From positions 1 to 6,512 of the forward strand of contig CALTXS010000060.1 in NCBI GenBank assembly GCA_943913335.1: a stretch of DNA of 6,512 nt, given 5' to 3'. Source of the DNA: an uncultured Lysobacter sp. GTDB taxonomy: Bacteria > Pseudomonadota > Gammaproteobacteria > Xanthomonadales > Xanthomonadaceae. The notes beneath the pieces were generated by a model, which was not told the DNA's origin, made no database searches, and worked only from the letters and a program-made list of their open reading frames with translations. Of the stretch, positions 5,951 to 6,512 are shown in pieces. The stretch's first letter is position 1, and every line of letters starts with the position of its first letter. Position numbers and translations under genes: made by a program.

Positions 5951-6512
5951 CTAAGCTGAACAGAGCGCCTGCGCGTTGCGGGTGGCAAAGAGTTTGGACC
6001 AGTTCCGCCCGTTCAGTGGATGCTCGGTAGCGGCCACTGTGCGCAGTTCCAGGAACTCCGACCGAGCCATTGGAATGCCACCAAGACTGAGCAGATAGTC
6101 GTTGGGAACCTGGCCATCGACCCAGGAAACCTGCTGCTCGTGCAAAAAGCGCAGTAAATGGGCGAAGGCCACACGGGAGGCCCCCGGCTGCGCGCTGTAC
6201 ATGCTGTCACCGCAGAACATGCCATTGGAGAACACACCGAACAGGCCGCCAATGAGCAGGCCTTGCGCGTCGTGAACCTCTAGAGAATGGGTGTGACCCT
6301 GCGTATGCAGCACTTCATACGAGGTACACATCTCGGGTTCAATCCAGGTGCCGTCCTGCCCGGGGCGGTCGATCTCCGCGCAATGGCGCAACACCTCGCT
6401 GAAATGAGTGTCCGCCGTGACGGTCCAGTCACTCGCTTGCAATGACTTGCGAAAGCGCCTTCCTAAGGGCTGCGACTCGGTGCGGAACACCATGCGCTCG
6501 GTCGGGCAGAAC
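5951..6512 (-). CDS. aat: Leucyl/phenylalanyl-tRNA--protein transferase (5' end outside window)
   Basis: Aat transfers Leu or Phe from aminoacyl-tRNA to proteins with N-terminal Arg or Lys, creating an N-degron for ClpS. The frame is open to the right edge. An internal ATG lies at 6493, but the upstream codons read FCPTER, which with the following MVF matches the conserved WWSPDPR region, so roughly the first 60 residues are missing. 186 residues are visible. Family motifs are GTWIEPEM (E. coli W111), GHTHSLEV, IGGLFGV, FCGDSMYS, and VDGQVPNDYLLSLGG, which carries the counterparts of catalytic D186 and Q188. The E. coli Glu156 position is Asp here (window residue 102, codon 6208-6206). It ends in TAG and is followed by infA on the same strand. 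No ate/bpt arginyl-transferase gene lies between them. Confidence 0.95.
   Translation of the reverse strand, partial: FCPTERMVFRTESQPLGRRFRKSLQASDWTVTADTHFSEVLRHCAEIDRPGQDGTWIEPEMCTSYEVLHTQGHTHSLEVHDAQGLLIGGLFGVFSNGMFCGDSMYSAQPGASRVAFAHLLRFLHEQQVSWVDGQVPNDYLLSLGGIPMARSEFLELRTVAATEHPLNGRNWSKLFATRNAQALCSA

Noticed and set aside
1..6512. Search for a novel system, mobile element or CRISPR array.
   Set aside because: All seven genes belong to well-known housekeeping families, intergenic DNA is short, and there are no direct-repeat arrays, transposase fragments or attachment sites.

Overview
This window carries seven protein genes of a gammaproteobacterial type and almost no spare DNA. The best evidence for the group is gene content and order. 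An aat-infA-clpA-clpS block is joined to a nudJ-mnmA-hflD block, as in Pseudomonas and its relatives, and all proteins read as ordinary gammaproteobacterial orthologues. Base composition looks moderately GC-rich (judged by eye). The genus cannot be fixed from the sequence. The lack of ate between aat and infA, and of cspD/icd between clpS and nudJ, argues against Pseudomonas itself and would suit a Xanthomonadales/Nevskiales-like lineage (inference).

Layout: 1-498 (+) is the C-terminal part of a CbpA-type DnaJ co-chaperone whose start lies off the left edge. It converges with a three-gene minus-strand operon that reads nudJ (2727-2245), mnmA (2248-1109), hflD (1112-504). Each junction in this operon is a 4-base ATGA stop/start overlap. 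A short divergent intergenic region (2728-2818) separates nudJ from clpS (2819-3139, +) and clpA (3264-5567, +). clpA converges with infA (5868-5650, -), and a strong bidirectional intrinsic terminator lies between them. aat (6512-5951, -) lies upstream of infA and is cut by the right edge.

Functionally, the right half is a bacterial N-degron cluster. Aat conjugates Leu/Phe to protein N-termini, ClpS captures those N-degrons, and ClpA unfolds the substrates for ClpP (clpP is not in the window). infA encodes translation initiation factor IF-1. The left operon combines a Nudix hydrolase, the tRNA 2-thiouridylase MnmA and HflD. The first gene is a chaperone component.

I see no mobile element, CRISPR array, tRNA, toxin-antitoxin pair or defence gene, and no previously undescribed system. 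The points worth a second look are small-scale: the start signals of clpS and clpA, hairpins around infA, an Asp replacing a catalytic-site Glu in Aat, and the compacted gene order.
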